A stretch of DNA of 6,154 nucleotides from an uncultured Blautia sp. (lineage in GTDB: Bacteria > Bacillota > Clostridia > Lachnospirales > Lachnospiraceae), in contig CALIZJ010000215.1 in the NCBI GenBank assembly GCA_938028845.1, forward strand, positions 1-6,154. The letters are read 5' to 3'. Shown in pieces: positions 5,855-6,154 of this stretch (positions within the stretch are counted from its first letter, which is position 1; each line of letters opens with the position of its first letter). The translations under genes and the position numbers were made by a program. The notes beneath the pieces are model-generated. The model searched no databases and was not told the origin of the DNA. It saw nothing but the letters and a program-made list of their open reading frames with translations.

Positions 5855-6154
5855 TTACCCCACCCCATTTCCATCCGGACTAAATTTCTCATTCACCCCG
5901 ATAACCGTTCCTGATTGGTCATACACCACTCCGTTTTCATCTGCATACGATCCTTTGGGCGGAGTCCACTTTCTTCCGGAAAAGGTGGAAACATTTCTTG
6001 TTCCCTGATAAAACCGGACTGGCTCTCCTTCCCTTTGGGATGTCTCTTTTACTGCATCTTTCTCTGCATTCTTTTCTCTCTTTTCCCATAGTAAAATAGA
6101 GTGTTCTTCCAGCTCTTTCAGTTCTTCGGCAGCTTTTTGTTCATCCTCGCTGAA
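5855..6154 (-). CDS. Uncharacterised protein, C-terminal 99 residues (5' end outside window)
   Basis: The minus-strand frame is open from the right edge to TAA 5857-5855, 99 sense codons with no internal ATG, so the gene starts beyond the window. The first 45 residues are strongly charged and heptad-like (EELKELEEHSILLWEKREKN), suggesting a helical or coiled-coil segment. The end is a Gly/Asp/Asn-rich tail (YADENGVVYDQSGTVIGVNE) that looks like short beta-hairpin strands. No signal peptide, membrane segment or catalytic motif is visible in this part. I do not recognise the family. It is co-directional with lacZ, whose promoter begins 15 bases after this stop, and no terminator is visible between them, so some read-through into lacZ is possible. 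Codon choice looks like that of a real gene. Function unknown. Confidence 0.72.
   Translation of the reverse strand, partial: FSEDEQKAAEELKELEEHSILLWEKREKNAEKDAVKETSQREGEPVRFYQGTRNVSTFSGRKWTPPKGSYADENGVVYDQSGTVIGVNEKFSPDGNGVG

Overview
The window looks like a chromosomal segment from a low-to-mid GC Firmicute, most likely a Lachnospiraceae-type gut Clostridium. That placement is inferred from strong AGGAGG ribosome binding sites, an ECF sigma factor paired with a DUF4179 membrane protein, a TetR protein with the Firmicute-type C-terminal domain, and a cytoplasmic LacZ-type beta-galactosidase. No 16S or other taxonomic marker is present.

Layout, left to right. Bases 2-217 (+) encode the C-terminal end of a TetR/AcrR-family regulator cut by the window edge. 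A 131-base convergent gap follows, with a good rho-independent terminator serving the minus strand. All other genes are on the minus strand. Read in their own direction they are: the C-terminal 99 codons of an unrecognised protein (6154-5855, cut by the right edge); a full-length lacZ (5716-2672); an ECF sigma factor (2531-1989, TTG start); and a 547-residue DUF4179 protein (1992-349), the likely membrane-bound anti-sigma factor. The last two overlap by four bases (ATGA).

Regulation. lacZ has a near-consensus housekeeping promoter (TTGACA, 17 bases, TACAAT) only 15 bases beyond the upstream stop codon. Its roughly 90-base leader holds two adjacent dyads, then a strong Shine-Dalgarno that fixes the start 17 codons inside the longest open frame. 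The sigma/anti-sigma pair has an ECF-type promoter candidate (TGAAAC, 17 bases, CATCTAAT) in the 140-base gap after lacZ, which suggests autoregulation. No convincing terminator separates lacZ from the sigma operon, so lacZ transcription may run into it.

How the genes work together: LacZ hydrolyses intracellular lactose or related beta-galactosides. The sigma/DUF4179 pair is a self-contained envelope-signal module whose regulon cannot be seen here. Nothing here is clearly a new biological system. The points worth checking are the promoter architectures, a near-identical 10-base motif (AACGTTGACA, exact apart from flanking differences) in both leaders, the large acidic insertion in the DUF4179 ectodomain, and the unrecognised partial protein at the right edge.
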